From assembly GCF_014495845.1 (NCBI RefSeq), contig NZ_CP061080.1:423001-487000 (forward strand): 64,000 nucleotides of DNA, given 5' to 3'. Positions 52,658 through 62,803 of the stretch are shown in pieces. The position numbers and the translations under genes were made by a program. The number at the start of each line of letters is the position of its first letter. The first letter of the stretch is position 1. Origin of the DNA: Aquibium microcysteis. GTDB lineage: Bacteria > Pseudomonadota > Alphaproteobacteria > Rhizobiales > Rhizobiaceae. The notes below the pieces were generated by a model. It saw only the letters and a list, made by a program, of their open reading frames with translations, had not been told where the DNA came from and searched no databases.

Positions 52658-53584
52658 ATGAGCACAGTGACGGCAGCGGGCGCACGCAGGGCGCGACCCC
52701 GCGCATGGACGAGACTGTCGGACGTCGCGTCGCGCTGGGCGTTCATGGGACCCGCGGCCGTCATCCTCGGGGCGATGCTCGCCTATCCGATCTTCTACAC
52801 CATCGAGATCAGCTTCTCCCGCTTCGACCTGATGACCTTCGGCGCGGTCGAATGGATCGGCTTCGAGAACTACGCACACGTGCTCGACGACTACCGCTTC
52901 TGGTCGTCGATGAAGGTGACCCTGGTCTATCTGGTCTTTGCCTTGCCGCTGCAGATCGTCCTGGGATTCGGCATTGCCTTCCTCATCAATGCCGACTGGC
53001 GCGGACGCGGCACCGTCCGCGCCCTCTTCATCATCCCCATGGTCGTGGCCCCGGTCGTCGCGGGCGGCATCTGGCGCATGATCCTCGACCCGCTCTGGGG
53101 CATCATGAACTGGGTGATCGGCCTGGCGGGTTTCGGTCCGCTCGACTGGTTCGGCGATCCGAACCTCGCCATGGCCGCGATCGTCATCATCGACACCTGG
53201 CGGTGGACGCCCTTCGTCGTGCTGATCGCCACCGCAGCACTTCTGTCGCTGCCGCGCGACCTCTTCGAGGCGGCCGAGATCGACGGCGCCGGCTGGTGGT
53301 CGATGCTCTGGTCGATCACGCTGCCGCTGCTCGTGCCGATCATCGCCGCCACCTTCGTGGTGCGCTGGCTGGGCGCGGTCAAGATGTTCGACATCGCGCT
53401 GGCGGCCACCTATGGCGGGCCGGGCGGCGCGACCAACGTCATCAATCTCTTCATCTACGAGGAAGCCTTCCGGTCGCTGCGCTTTGCCGAATCCGCCGCC
53501 ATGGCCGTCATCGTGCTGGTGCTGACGATGCTGCTCACCGGCCTCTTCCTGTTCGGCACCCGCAAGCTGGAGCAACGCTATTGA
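52658..53584 (+). CDS. ABC sugar transporter permease (MalF/UgpA-type)
   Basis: A 308-residue permease with six transmembrane helices, starting with a 30-residue Arg-rich cytoplasmic tail. The ATPase contact loop is EAAEIDGAGWWSMLWSITLPLL near residue 200 (first part EAAEIDGA). FYTIEISFSRFDL and YEEAFRSLRFAESAA are typical of UgpA/MalF-like proteins. It lies 25 bases after the binding protein, and its stop overlaps the next permease's TTG start (TTGA). Confidence 0.92.
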   Translation: MSTVTAAGARRARPRAWTRLSDVASRWAFMGPAAVILGAMLAYPIFYTIEISFSRFDLMTFGAVEWIGFENYAHVLDDYRFWSSMKVTLVYLVFALPLQIVLGFGIAFLINADWRGRGTVRALFIIPMVVAPVVAGGIWRMILDPLWGIMNWVIGLAGFGPLDWFGDPNLAMAAIVIIDTWRWTPFVVLIATAALLSLPRDLFEAAEIDGAGWWSMLWSITLPLLVPIIAATFVVRWLGAVKMFDIALAATYGGPGGATNVINLFIYEEAFRSLRFAESAAMAVIVLVLTMLLTGLFLFGTRKLEQRY

Positions 53585-54441
53585 CCGCCGCCGCACTCCA
53601 CCCTCCGCTGCGGAGGAGGTCGCGGTTCGGCCGCAAGGTCCGCATCGCCGCCGGCGTCTTCGCCTGTCTCGTCTTCCTGTTTCCCGTGTTCTGGATGGTG
53701 CTGAGCTCCTTCAAGGAGCAGCGCGACATCTTCACCGTGCCGCCGACCCTGTTCTTCACGCCGACGCTCGAGACCTATGTCAGCTATATGCAGCGGGCCG
53801 ACATCTCGCGGCGCCTGATCAACACCATCATCGTGGCCGTCGGCTCGGGCCTGCTGTCGATCGTCGCCGGCGCCATGGCCGGCTATGCGCTGGCCCGCAT
53901 CAGGCTGCGCGGCGCGGGTACCATCGGCGTGCTCATCCTCCTGTCGCGCGGCGTGCCGCCGATCGCACTCGCCGTGCCGATGTTCCTCGTCGCCCGCTCG
54001 CTCGGCGTCACCGACATGCACATCACGCTGATCCTGGCCTACTGCACCTTCCTCATCCCCTACGTGATGTGGCTGATGCGCGGCTTCTTCCTGGCCCTGC
54101 CGAAGGAGCTGGAGGAGTCGGCCATGATCGACGGCTGCAGCCGCTTCGGCGCCTTCTTCAAGATCATCGTGCCGATCTCGATGCCGGGGCTGCTGTCGAC
54201 CATGATCTTCAGCATGATCCTCGCCTGGGAGGAACTGCTCTTCGCGCTGGTGCTGACCAACCGCTACGCCTCGACGATCCCCGTCGCCATCGCCGGCATC
54301 GCCGGCGACACGGTGAACGGCGCGAACTGGGGCGCCCTGACGGCGGTCGGAACCATAACCGTCATCCCCGTGGTGGTCTTCGCCCTGCTGGTCCAGAAAT
54401 GGCTGATCCAGGGACTGGCCGACGGCGCGACGAAGGGGTGA
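53581..54441 (+). CDS. ABC sugar transporter permease (MalG/UgpE-type)
   Basis: A 286-residue permease with six transmembrane helices. The contact loop LEESAMIDGCSRFGAFFKI near residue 180 is the EAA motif, and FPVFWMVLSSFKEQRDIF near the start is typical of MalG-like proteins. The start is a TTG that overlaps the stop of the first permease by four bases, with GGAG nine bases upstream; no ATG or GTG would keep the N-terminal helix intact. Partner of the permease at 52658. Confidence 0.88.
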   Translation: MTAAALHPPLRRRSRFGRKVRIAAGVFACLVFLFPVFWMVLSSFKEQRDIFTVPPTLFFTPTLETYVSYMQRADISRRLINTIIVAVGSGLLSIVAGAMAGYALARIRLRGAGTIGVLILLSRGVPPIALAVPMFLVARSLGVTDMHITLILAYCTFLIPYVMWLMRGFFLALPKELEESAMIDGCSRFGAFFKIIVPISMPGLLSTMIFSMILAWEELLFALVLTNRYASTIPVAIAGIAGDTVNGANWGALTAVGTITVIPVVVFALLVQKWLIQGLADGATKG

Positions 54442-54487
54442 ACCGGATGACCGACATGACGGACGCAATGCAGGGGCGGGGGAAACG

Positions 54488-55168
54488 ATGACGCAGCCGC
54501 ATATCTATCTGTCCAAGGCCGACCTCGCACGCCGGCACATCGAGGAACTGATCATCTCCCGGAAGGTCAAGCCGGGCGACCGGATCACGACCCGCGAGAT
54601 CTCCGAGGCGCTCGGGATTTCCGAAACCCCGATCCGCGAGGCGATCCGCAGCCTCGCCTCCGAGGGCTGGCTCGAGGTCCAGATGCATGTCGGCGCCGTG
54701 GTGGCGAGCGCCGGGCGCGAGCAGCTGCGCGAGATCTACGCCCTGCGCGGCCTGATCGGTGCGCTCGCGATCGAACTCGGCGCGGCGAGCTACGGCCCGA
54801 AGCGGCTCGCCGAGATCGACGCCAACATCGAGGCGGCGACCGAGGCGGTCGCGGCGCAGGATGCGGCGCGCTACATCCAGCTCAACCACGAGTTCCACAC
54901 GCTGCTCTACGACACGCCGCATTCGCAATGGTCGCTGCGCATGCTGATGAACCTGAGCGCGCTGACCTCGGTCCACAGCGGCTTCAAGATGATCACCGGC
55001 CGCATGGCGGACTCGCTGTCCGAACACAAGGCGATCCGCGACGCCATCCGCGCCGGCGCCTTCGAGGCGGCGGCGGCGCTCGTCAAGCTGCACGAACGCG
55101 CGGCCTACGAGGCGATCACCCGCGACCTCGAATCCGACGATCCGGCCAGGGCCAGGAACGTCGGCTAG
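54488..55168 (+). CDS. GntR-family regulator, FadR/FCD subfamily
   Basis: A 226-residue regulator. Winged helix-turn-helix in residues 10-75 ([20 protein letters not shown] is the recognition region); FCD domain in 80-215 with metal-type residues in [10 protein letters not shown] and [13 protein letters not shown]. It is within the transporter operon, between the permeases and the ATPase gene, so it probably controls that operon in response to the imported sugar or a sugar acid. Candidate operator ATTCTATAGAAT at 51191. ATG at 54488 with GGGGG upstream. Confidence 0.88.
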   Translation: MTQPHIYLSKADLARRHIEELIISRKVKPGDRITTREISEALGISETPIREAIRSLASEGWLEVQMHVGAVVASAGREQLREIYALRGLIGALAIELGAASYGPKRLAEIDANIEAATEAVAAQDAARYIQLNHEFHTLLYDTPHSQWSLRMLMNLSALTSVHSGFKMITGRMADSLSEHKAIRDAIRAGAFEAAAALVKLHERAAYEAITRDLESDDPARARNVG

Positions 55169-55233
55169 CCGACCGCCGACAGACACGAGACAGACCGGCA
55201 GCAAGCCGGCAGGAAACAGGGAGGGCAGGGGCC

Positions 55234-56313
55234 ATGGGCACAGTCGCGATCAGGAGCGTCCGCAAGACCTACGGGCAGCTGGAGGTGATCCACGGCGTTT
55301 CGCTCGACATCGCCGACGGCGAGTTCGTCGCACTCGTGGGGCCGTCGGGCTGCGGCAAGTCGACCCTGCTGCGCATGATCGCGGGGCTCGAGGAGATCAC
55401 CGGAGGCGAGATCGCCATCGGCGGGCGCGTCGTCAACGACGTGGTCCCGAAGGACCGCGACATCGCCATGGTGTTCCAGAACTACGCGCTCTATCCGCAC
55501 ATGAACGTGCGCGACAACATGGGCTTCGCGCTGCGCCAGCGCCGGCTGCCGCGCGCCGAGATCGATGCCCGCGTGGCGGACGCCGCACGCATCCTCGGGC
55601 TGGAACAGCTGCTCGACCGCAAGCCGCGCGCGCTGTCCGGCGGGCAGCGCCAGCGCGTCGCGATGGGCCGTGCGATCGTGCGCCAGCCCAACGTCTTCCT
55701 GTTCGACGAGCCGCTTTCCAACCTCGACGCCAAGCTGCGCGTGCAGATGCGCTCCGAACTGAAGGAACTGCACCAGCGGCTGGGCGTCACCACCGTCTAC
55801 GTCACGCACGACCAGATCGAGGCGATGACGCTCGCCGACCGCGTCGTCGTGATGAACGGCGGCATCGTCGAGCAGATGGGGCCGCCGCTGGACCTCTACG
55901 ACCGGCCGGGCAGCCTGTTCGTCGCCGCCTTCATCGGTTCGCCGCCGATGAACTTCCTCGAGGGCATCGTCGACCGCGACGAGACCCTGGTGCTCGACGA
56001 CGGGTCGCGCCTGGCGCTGCCGCTGCCCGTCCGCGGGAAGGCCCGGGTGACGGTCGGCATCAGGCCGGAACATCTCGCTCTGGCTGCGGCCGGCTGGCCG
56101 GCGGTCGTCTCGGTCATCGAGCCGACCGGCTCGGAGACCCAGATCACCGCGCGCCTGGGCGAGAACGTGATCCGCGTCCTGATCCGGGGCCGCACCGAGG
56201 TGCGGCCGGGCGAGACGATCCACCTCGCCGCGCGCGCCGGAGACGTCCACGTCTTCGACACCGGCTCGGGACGGCGGCTGACGGCCAGGGCGCTGGAAGG
56301 AGCGGACCGGTGA
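55234..56313 (+). CDS. ABC sugar transporter ATPase (UgpC/MalK-type)
   Basis: A 359-residue ATPase with Walker [10 protein letters not shown] near residue 38, Q-loop [10 protein letters not shown], signature [16 protein letters not shown], Walker [17 protein letters not shown], His-loop [11 protein letters not shown], and a C-terminal TOBE regulatory domain from about residue 240 ([13 protein letters not shown]). It energises the CUT1 permeases encoded upstream. ATG at 55234. The stop overlaps the GTG of the aldehyde dehydrogenase gene (GTGA), so the enzyme genes are translationally coupled to the transporter. Confidence 0.93.
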   Translation: MGTVAIRSVRKTYGQLEVIHGVSLDIADGEFVALVGPSGCGKSTLLRMIAGLEEITGGEIAIGGRVVNDVVPKDRDIAMVFQNYALYPHMNVRDNMGFALRQRRLPRAEIDARVADAARILGLEQLLDRKPRALSGGQRQRVAMGRAIVRQPNVFLFDEPLSNLDAKLRVQMRSELKELHQRLGVTTVYVTHDQIEAMTLADRVVVMNGGIVEQMGPPLDLYDRPGSLFVAAFIGSPPMNFLEGIVDRDETLVLDDGSRLALPLPVRGKARVTVGIRPEHLALAAAGWPAVVSVIEPTGSETQITARLGENVIRVLIRGRTEVRPGETIHLAARAGDVHVFDTGSGRRLTARALEGADR

Positions 56314-57767
56314 GCCACACGGGAGACCATGCCATGATCGAACTGCGCGATGTCTACATCGACGGCCGCTGGGTGCCCTCCCGTTCCGACGCCCGGCAGA
56401 CGCTGGTCGACGCCTCGACCGAAGAGGTTTTCGGCACCGTCGCGCTGGCAGGCGACGCCGACGTGGATGCCGCAGTGGCCGCCGCCAGGCTGGCCTTCCC
56501 GGCCTGGGCTGCGACCGCGCCGGAAACGCGCATCGTCGTCGTGGACAGGATGCGGGCGATCCATCTCGAACGGACCGAGGACATGGCCCGCGCCATCTCG
56601 CGGGAGATGGGCGCGCCGATCGACCTCGCACGCGCCGCGCAGGCCGGATCCGGCCCGCGCCACATGGCCAATTTCATCGCCGCGGCGAAGGATCTCGACT
56701 TCGTGCGGCCGCTCGGAGCCCATGCGCCGGACGACCGCATCGTGCTGGAGCCGGTGGGCGTTGCGGCGCTGATCACGCCCTGGAACTGGCCGATCAGCCA
56801 GATCACGCTGAAGGTCGCCGCCGCGCTGATCGCCGGCTGCACGGTGGTGCTGAAGCCCTCCGAGATCGCGCCCTTGTCGGCCATCGTCTTCGCCGAGATC
56901 GTCGACGCGGCCGGCCTGCCGCCCGGCGTCTTCAACCTCGTCCATGGCGACGGCCCGGGAGCCGGAAACCGGCTGGCCACCCACCCCGACGTCGACATGG
57001 TGAGCTTCACCGGCTCGACGCGGGCCGGCATCACGATCACGAAGGCCTCCGCCGACAGCCTGAAGCGGGTGGCGCTGGAACTCGGCGGCAAGGGCGCCAA
57101 CCTCGTCTTCGCCGATGCCGACGATACCGCCGTCGAGCGCGGCGTGCGCCAGTGCTTCGTCAACAGCGGCCAGAACTGCAATGCGCCGTCGCGCATGCTC
57201 GTCGAGCGCTCGATCTACGAACGCTCCGTCGAGACGGCGGGCGAGATAGCCAGGTCGATCGCCGTCGGTCCGCCGAGCCAGCCCGGCGCGCATATCGGCC
57301 CGGTGGTGTCGCAGCGCCAGTTCGATCGCATCCAGGGCCTGATCGAGACGGGCATCGCCGAGGGCGCGCGGCTCGTCGCCGGCGGGCCTGGCCGGCCGGC
57401 CGGGTTCAACCGCGGCTATTTCGTCCAGCCGACCGTCTTCGCCGACGTGACCAATGAGATGACCATCGCGCGCGAGGAGATCTTCGGGCCGGTGCTGTCG
57501 ATCATTCCCTTCGATACGGAGGACGAGGCGATCGCCATCGCCAACGACACGCCCTACGGGCTGACCAACTACGTGCAGAGCCAGGACGGCGCGCGCCGCA
57601 ACCGGATCGCCCGGCTGCTGTGGTCCGGCATGGTGGAGATGAACGGCAAGCCGCGGGGCGCCGGCTCGCCCTTCGGCGGCGTCAAGGCTTCGGGCCGGGC
57701 GCGCGAGGGCGGACGCTGGGGCATCGAGGAGTTCACCGACGTGAAGTCGATTTCGGGCTGGGGGTGA
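56310..57767 (+). CDS. Aldehyde dehydrogenase (NAD(P)-dependent)
   Basis: A 485-residue aldehyde dehydrogenase. Cofactor segment [19 protein letters not shown] near residue 150, [10 protein letters not shown], catalytic Glu in [10 protein letters not shown] and catalytic Cys in [12 protein letters not shown] near residue 285. It begins at a GTG overlapping the ATPase stop; an ATG eight codons in ([11 protein letters not shown]) is a good alternative. With the enolase-superfamily enzyme and GMC dehydrogenase it suggests oxidation of an imported sugar or its aldehyde product. Distinct from the sulfolactaldehyde-type enzyme at 39455. Confidence 0.87.
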   Translation: MSHTGDHAMIELRDVYIDGRWVPSRSDARQTLVDASTEEVFGTVALAGDADVDAAVAAARLAFPAWAATAPETRIVVVDRMRAIHLERTEDMARAISREMGAPIDLARAAQAGSGPRHMANFIAAAKDLDFVRPLGAHAPDDRIVLEPVGVAALITPWNWPISQITLKVAAALIAGCTVVLKPSEIAPLSAIVFAEIVDAAGLPPGVFNLVHGDGPGAGNRLATHPDVDMVSFTGSTRAGITITKASADSLKRVALELGGKGANLVFADADDTAVERGVRQCFVNSGQNCNAPSRMLVERSIYERSVETAGEIARSIAVGPPSQPGAHIGPVVSQRQFDRIQGLIETGIAEGARLVAGGPGRPAGFNRGYFVQPTVFADVTNEMTIAREEIFGPVLSIIPFDTEDEAIAIANDTPYGLTNYVQSQDGARRNRIARLLWSGMVEMNGKPRGAGSPFGGVKASGRAREGGRWGIEEFTDVKSISGWG

Positions 57768-57818
57768 AGTTGATGCGCCTCCCAGTCTCTTGAACGAAAG
57801 GAATGCCCGGCGGCAACC

Positions 57819-57965
57819 ACCCCCTCACCGTCCGCTTCGCGTCCACCTCTCCCCCTGCCCGGGGGAGAGGAAGCCAGGCTGGACAAGTGCCGGCAGCGCG
57901 GCAGCACTTTTCCTCTCCCCCGGGCAGGGGGAGAGGTGGCACGCGAAGCGTGACGGTGAGGGGGT
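57819..57965. repeat. Large GC-rich inverted repeat
   Basis: Left arm 57819-57872 and right arm 57910-57965 are near-perfect reverse complements separated by 37 bases, again with internal hairpins (CTCCCCCTGCCCGGGGGAG). Same architecture as 3911-4063 but different sequence. It lies between the aldehyde dehydrogenase gene and the enolase-superfamily gene and may terminate or stabilise the upstream message. Confidence 0.8.
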
Positions 57966-58044
57966 GCTTCGCGCGGATCGAACTCATCCAACTGCGCCGG
58001 CAAGTGCCGAGCGCTTCATCAGCAGACTACTCTGAAGCCGAGGA

Positions 58045-59277
58045 ATGACCGTGAAGAACAAGGCGATCGTGGGCGAGGTGAAGACGCTGTCCTGCAGCAA
58101 CTCGTTTCGCAACTACCACTTCCTGAAGATCACCACCGAGGACGGCGTCGTCGGCTGGAGCGAATACGACGAGAACTTCGGCTCGCCGGGCGTGACCTCG
58201 GTGATCGAGCAGATCAGCCACCGCGTCATCGGCCAGAGCGCCATGCTGCACGAGCACATCCGCGAGGACCTGCACAACGTCACCCGTCCGGCGTCGGGCG
58301 GCGTGGTCGGCCAGGCGCTCGGCGCGATCGAGAACGCGCTGCTCGACGCCAAGGCGCGGACGCTCGACGTCCCCTGCCACGTGCTGCTCGGCGGCAAGGT
58401 GCGCGACAGGATCCGGGTCTACTGGTCGCACTGCGTGGCCTACCGGATGCGCACCGAGCATTTCTCGCCCGGCATCGTCGACGCCGATGGCGTGCGCCAG
58501 ATCGCCCGCGACGTGCGCGACGAGGGCTACACTGCGCTCAAGACCAACATCTTCCACTATGACGCGGACGACCGCATCGAGGCCTGGTCGCCGGGCTTCG
58601 GCCGGCCGCACGAGCCCTCGCTCAACGTCGAACGCAAGACCTTGAAGGATCTGCGCAAGCATCTGGAGATCATGCGCGAATCGGCCGGGCCGGACATCGA
58701 CATCCTGCTCGACTTGAACTTCAACGCCCGCACCGAGGGCTTCCTGAAGATCCTGCGCGAGACGGCCGATCTCGACCTGTTCTGGGTGGAGATCGACACG
58801 CTCGACCCGCAGGCGCTGGCCTATATCCGCGCCCACAGCCCGCACCCGATCTCGTCCTGCGAGACGCTGATCGGCCTGCAGCAGTTCCTGCCCTATTTCC
58901 AGAACCAGGCGGTCGACGTGGCCATCATCGACACGCCCTGGAACGGGGTCTGGCAGTCGCTGAAGATTGCCGCCGCGGCCGCCGCCTACGAGATCAACGT
59001 CGCGCCGCACAATTTCTACGGCCACCTCTGCACGATGATGAACGCCCATTTCAGCGCGGTCGTGCCCAACATGCGCATCATGGAGACCGACATCGACCGC
59101 ATCGCCTGGGATGCGGAGGTGTTCACCCACGCGCCGGAATACAAGGACGGCCATCTGATCCTGCCCGACCGGCCCGGCTGGGGCACCGAACCCGACGAGG
59201 CTGCGCTGGCGAAGTATCCGCCGCTGCGGAAGACCGGCCTGATCAACCGCACCCAGACGCCGCGCCTGGCGCTCTGA
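58045..59277 (+). CDS. Enolase-superfamily (mandelate racemase/muconate lactonizing-like) enzyme
   Basis: A 410-residue protein of the enolase superfamily, probably a sugar-acid dehydratase or epimerase. Visible features: the capping domain in the first 125 residues, ALKTNIFHYD (KxN-like catalytic segment) near residue 173, metal ligands in ILLDLNFNARTEG (Asp), FWVEIDT (Glu) and ISSCETLIG (Glu), and VAPHNFYGHL with a catalytic His. The reaction and substrate cannot be predicted by eye. ATG at 58045. It is followed 17 bases later by the GMC gene, forming a second catabolic operon after the transporter. Confidence 0.8.
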   Translation: MTVKNKAIVGEVKTLSCSNSFRNYHFLKITTEDGVVGWSEYDENFGSPGVTSVIEQISHRVIGQSAMLHEHIREDLHNVTRPASGGVVGQALGAIENALLDAKARTLDVPCHVLLGGKVRDRIRVYWSHCVAYRMRTEHFSPGIVDADGVRQIARDVRDEGYTALKTNIFHYDADDRIEAWSPGFGRPHEPSLNVERKTLKDLRKHLEIMRESAGPDIDILLDLNFNARTEGFLKILRETADLDLFWVEIDTLDPQALAYIRAHSPHPISSCETLIGLQQFLPYFQNQAVDVAIIDTPWNGVWQSLKIAAAAAAYEINVAPHNFYGHLCTMMNAHFSAVVPNMRIMETDIDRIAWDAEVFTHAPEYKDGHLILPDRPGWGTEPDEAALAKYPPLRKTGLINRTQTPRLAL

Positions 59278-59294
59278 ACCGCCGGGCATCCCTC

Positions 59295-60908
59295 GTGAAC
59301 CGCTCGAAGATCAACGATCCCGTCGACGTGCTCGTCATCGGCGCCGGCGCGTCGGGCGCGGCGGTCGCCTGGAGCCTCGCCGACACCCGCATGCGCATCC
59401 TGTGCCTGGAGCAGGGCGACTGGCAGCAGTCGTCGCGCTATCCGAGCACGGGCCGCGACTGGGAGGCGCGGCAGTTCGAGGACTATGCGATCAGTCCCAA
59501 CCGGCGCGCCATGCCGGCCGACTATCCCGTCAACGACGACGACTCGCCGATCAAGGTGGCGAACTTCAACGGCGTCGGTGGCGGCACCATCCTCTATGCC
59601 GGCCATTTTCCGCGCATGCACCCGTCGGACTTCCGGGTGCGGACCCTCGACGGCGTCGCCGACGACTGGCCGATCGACTACCGCACGCTCGAGCCCTTCT
59701 ACGCGCTCAACGACCGCATGACGGGCGTGGCCGCGCTCGAAGGCGATCCGGCCTATCCGCCGAAGGAGGCGGTGATGCCGCCGCTGCCGCTCGGCCGCAC
59801 CGGCGAGGTTCTGGGGCAGGCGATGAACGGGCTCGGCTGGCACTGGTGGCCCTCCGACACCGCCATCAATGCGCGCGAGCACGAGGGCAGGGCGGCCTGC
59901 ATCAACCTCGGCCATTGCGGCCATGGCTGCGCGCAGGGCGCCAAGGCCTCGACCGACATCACCTACTGGCAGGAGGCTCTGCGCGCCCGCGTGGAGCTGC
60001 GCACGCGCTGCCGGGTCAGCCGCATCGAGACCAGTGACGACCGGATGGCGACCGGCGCCTGGTATTTCGACGCCGATGGCGAGGAGGTCTTCCAGCCGGC
60101 CGAGATCGTGATCATGGCCTGCAACGGCATCGGCACGCCGCGCATCCTCCTGAACTCGGCGTCGGAGCGCTTTCCCGACGGCCTCGCCAATTCGAGCGGC
60201 CAGGTCGGACGCAACCTGATGTTCCACCCCTATGCGCTGGTACGCGGCCGCTTCGACCAGCCGATGGACGGCTATCGCGGCTCGCGCGTCTTCATGTGGT
60301 CGATGCAGTTCTACGAGACCGATCCGGCGCGAAATTTCCTGCGCGGCTACTGCTACCAGTTCACGCGCGGCGCCGGGCCGGTGGCAACCGCCATCAACGG
60401 CATGGCCGACGGCCTGCTGCCCTGGGGGGAGGGGCATCACGCCGCCTTCCGCAGACTGTTCGACCATCAGGCGGGCATGGTCTCGATCTGCGAGGACCTG
60501 CCGGAGCCGATCAACCGCGTGACGCTCGACCCTCGATTGCGCGACGGCAACGGCATTCCGGCGCCGAAGATCACCTATCGCCTGAGCGCAAACACGCAGC
60601 GGATGCTCGACCATTCGGTCGCCCGCGGCACCGAGATCCTGAAGGCCGCCGGCGCGCGCGACATCGTCACCCGCGCGCCGCTCTCCTATGCCGGCTGGCA
60701 TCTGATGGGCACCGCGCGCATGGGCACGGATCCGGCGACGTCGGTGGTCAACGAATGGGGCCGCAGTCACGACGTGAAGAACCTGTTCATCGTCGACGGC
60801 AGCGTCTTCGTCACCTCCGGCGGCGTCAATCCGACGTCGACCATCCAGGCGATCGCGCTCTACGTCGCCGACCAGATCAAGAGCCGCATCCATGACCTCT
60901 TCGACTGA
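59295..60908 (+). CDS. GMC-family FAD oxidoreductase (membrane sugar dehydrogenase large subunit)
   Basis: A 537-residue flavoprotein of the glucose-methanol-choline group. FAD-binding motif VIGAGASGAAVAWSLADT near residue 14, GGGTILYAGHFPRMHP, and the C-terminal catalytic part YAGWHLMGTARMGTDP with SVFVTSGGVNPTSTI. It resembles the large subunit of gluconate 2-dehydrogenase or related sugar dehydrogenases that feed electrons to cytochrome c or quinone. The small subunit gene overlaps its end by 17 bases. GTG start at 59295. No cytochrome subunit is visible. Confidence 0.86.
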   Translation: MNRSKINDPVDVLVIGAGASGAAVAWSLADTRMRILCLEQGDWQQSSRYPSTGRDWEARQFEDYAISPNRRAMPADYPVNDDDSPIKVANFNGVGGGTILYAGHFPRMHPSDFRVRTLDGVADDWPIDYRTLEPFYALNDRMTGVAALEGDPAYPPKEAVMPPLPLGRTGEVLGQAMNGLGWHWWPSDTAINAREHEGRAACINLGHCGHGCAQGAKASTDITYWQEALRARVELRTRCRVSRIETSDDRMATGAWYFDADGEEVFQPAEIVIMACNGIGTPRILLNSASERFPDGLANSSGQVGRNLMFHPYALVRGRFDQPMDGYRGSRVFMWSMQFYETDPARNFLRGYCYQFTRGAGPVATAINGMADGLLPWGEGHHAAFRRLFDHQAGMVSICEDLPEPINRVTLDPRLRDGNGIPAPKITYRLSANTQRMLDHSVARGTEILKAAGARDIVTRAPLSYAGWHLMGTARMGTDPATSVVNEWGRSHDVKNLFIVDGSVFVTSGGVNPTSTIQAIALYVADQIKSRIHDLFD

Positions 60909-61374
60909 CGGAAAACAGGCTTTCCAACCGCAACCGCCGCTTCTTTCGGCGGCCGAGACCGATTGCCTGCGCTGCATCGCCGGGCACATGATCCCGGCGA
61001 GCGCGGCGTTCGGCGTTCCCGGCGCGGACGACGAGGCCATCCTGGCCGACATGGCCGGCCCGCTCGGCCGGGACGGCCCAGCTCTCGCGGTCCTCCTGAA
61101 AAGCGTGGACGCGGCGGCGGGCGGACGTCTGGTCGATCTCGATCCCGCCGCCCGGGCGTCGCTGCTGTCGGCGATGCGTTCGGCCGAGCCCGCGGCCTTC
61201 GCCGTCGTGGAGGCGGTCGTGACCCGCGCCTATTATCGCGACGACCGCGTGCTCGCGTCGATCGGCATGGAGGCGCGGCCGCCCTTTCCGCAGGGCTACG
61301 ACCTGCCCGCGACGGACTGGTCGCTGCTCGATCCGGTCCGGCAGCGCGGTCCGCTCTGGCGGCCGGCCGACTGA
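60892..61374 (+). CDS. Gluconate 2-dehydrogenase subunit 3-like protein
   Basis: A 160-residue protein with LLSAAETDCLRCIAGHMIPASA near the start (the ATG at 60892 overlaps the GMC gene) and ARPPFPQGYDLPATDWSLL near the end, both typical of the small (gamma) subunit of membrane gluconate or fructose dehydrogenases. Family members often carry a Tat signal; none is seen here, so export of the pair, if any, is unexplained. It likely supports assembly of the GMC subunit. Confidence 0.75.
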   Translation: MTSSTDGKQAFQPQPPLLSAAETDCLRCIAGHMIPASAAFGVPGADDEAILADMAGPLGRDGPALAVLLKSVDAAAGGRLVDLDPAARASLLSAMRSAEPAAFAVVEAVVTRAYYRDDRVLASIGMEARPPFPQGYDLPATDWSLLDPVRQRGPLWRPAD

Positions 61375-61419
61375 TGCGGCCGGGAACCGGCGTGGTGGCC
61401 CCCAGCCGGGCGCTTTGCC

Positions 61420-62634
61420 TCACACGTCTGCAGGCGCGGCTGCCGGGGCGGGCGCGGAGCGCCGCCCCAGTCCCTTCGAAAGCCAGAGGGCGCTGACCGC
61501 CAGCACGGCGGCCGACAGGAAGTAGACTGGCGGCAGCCCCCAGCGGTCGACGATCGGCGCGACCAGCGCCACGCCCGCCGACTGGGCGACGAACAGGCTG
61601 GTGGCGAACAGCGCCACGCCGGTTCCGCGCGCCGCCGGGATGATCTGCGTGGCATGCACCTGCAGCGGGTTGTGGATCAGGTAGAAGCCGAAACCCAGCA
61701 CGGCGACGGCGATCGGCATCGACCAGAGATAGGGGCTCGCGCCCAGCGTGCAGAGGCCGACGGCCGCGAAGCCGCCGCCGGCGGCGATCATCGAGGTCTG
61801 CCCGTAGCGTTTCAGGAGACGCGAAAGCCAGAACGAATAGACCAGACCGCCGAGCGGAAAGCAGGCGATGACGAGGCCGACCGTGCCGAGATCGATCCCG
61901 AAACGGTGGTGCAGGCTCGCACCGGTGAAGGCGAGCGGCCCGAAGAAGGCGATGCCCTCGATGACGACGCCGCCGAGCACGATGAGACCGTAGCGGTTGT
62001 GCCGCAGCGCGCCGAGATGCGTCATCATGCTCATGCGTTCGGGCGGAGCAGCCAGGCTCCGGCGCGTGAAGCGGGTTCCCCAGGCGAGCGCGGCGGCCAC
62101 GACCAGGAAGCCGGCGGCGAAGACGATGGTCGTCATCCGCCAGCCGAAATGCTCGGCCAGGATCCCGCCGATCACCTGGCCCAGCAGGCCGCCCGAGATC
62201 GTGCCGGACATGTAGCGCGCCATCACCGGCTGGCGCTCGGCCATCGGCACGTGGTCGCCGATCCAGGCCATGGCGAGCGGCACGATGCCCGAGGCCGCGA
62301 CCCCCGCGAACAGCCGCGCCACCGCGAGCTGGCCGATCGACGCCGCGAGGCTTGCGGCGGCGCTGGCCACCGCGCTGAGCAGGCACAGGATCATGATCAG
62401 CCGGTACTTGCCGAACCGGTCGCCGATCAGCCCGACCGCGAACTGGCAGGCGCCATAGCCGAGCGCATAGGCGGTGATGACGACCGACGCCTGCCCGACC
62501 GTGACGCCGAAATCCGCCGAGAGGCTCGGCAGCATGATGTCCATCGACCGCAGGTTGACGCTGGCGGCGAATCCGGAGGCCGACAGGAGCAGGACCGTGC
62601 GTCCGATCTGAACGGAGGCGGCGTTCTGTTTCAT
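61420..62634 (-). CDS. MFS transporter
   Basis: A 404-residue major facilitator with about 12 transmembrane helices. Loop motif GLIGDRFGKYRLIMI near residue 65 is the conserved MFS loop 2-3 signature, and ARLFAGVAASGIVPLAMAW follows it. Resembles drug/H+ antiporters of the YbjJ/Bcr-type group. It is convergent with the GMC operon and divergent from the binding protein at 62883. Substrate unknown. Confidence 0.85.
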   Translation of the reverse strand: MKQNAASVQIGRTVLLLSASGFAASVNLRSMDIMLPSLSADFGVTVGQASVVITAYALGYGACQFAVGLIGDRFGKYRLIMILCLLSAVASAAASLAASIGQLAVARLFAGVAASGIVPLAMAWIGDHVPMAERQPVMARYMSGTISGGLLGQVIGGILAEHFGWRMTTIVFAAGFLVVAAALAWGTRFTRRSLAAPPERMSMMTHLGALRHNRYGLIVLGGVVIEGIAFFGPLAFTGASLHHRFGIDLGTVGLVIACFPLGGLVYSFWLSRLLKRYGQTSMIAAGGGFAAVGLCTLGASPYLWSMPIAVAVLGFGFYLIHNPLQVHATQIIPAARGTGVALFATSLFVAQSAGVALVAPIVDRWGLPPVYFLSAAVLAVSALWLSKGLGRRSAPAPAAAPADV

Positions 62635-62803
62635 CGCGCGGCCCGCGGTGCGGTCCGGGGCGACGCCGGATCAAGGCCTGGTTCGGCAGGACGGGGGAGG
62701 CGGCAGATGGCGGTTCTTATCACGACGTGCACACGGATTAAGCAGAAACGAAAATCGTCACAAAAACAGGCTTAACAGCTTGACAAGCCGCTGGCCATGG
62801 GAA

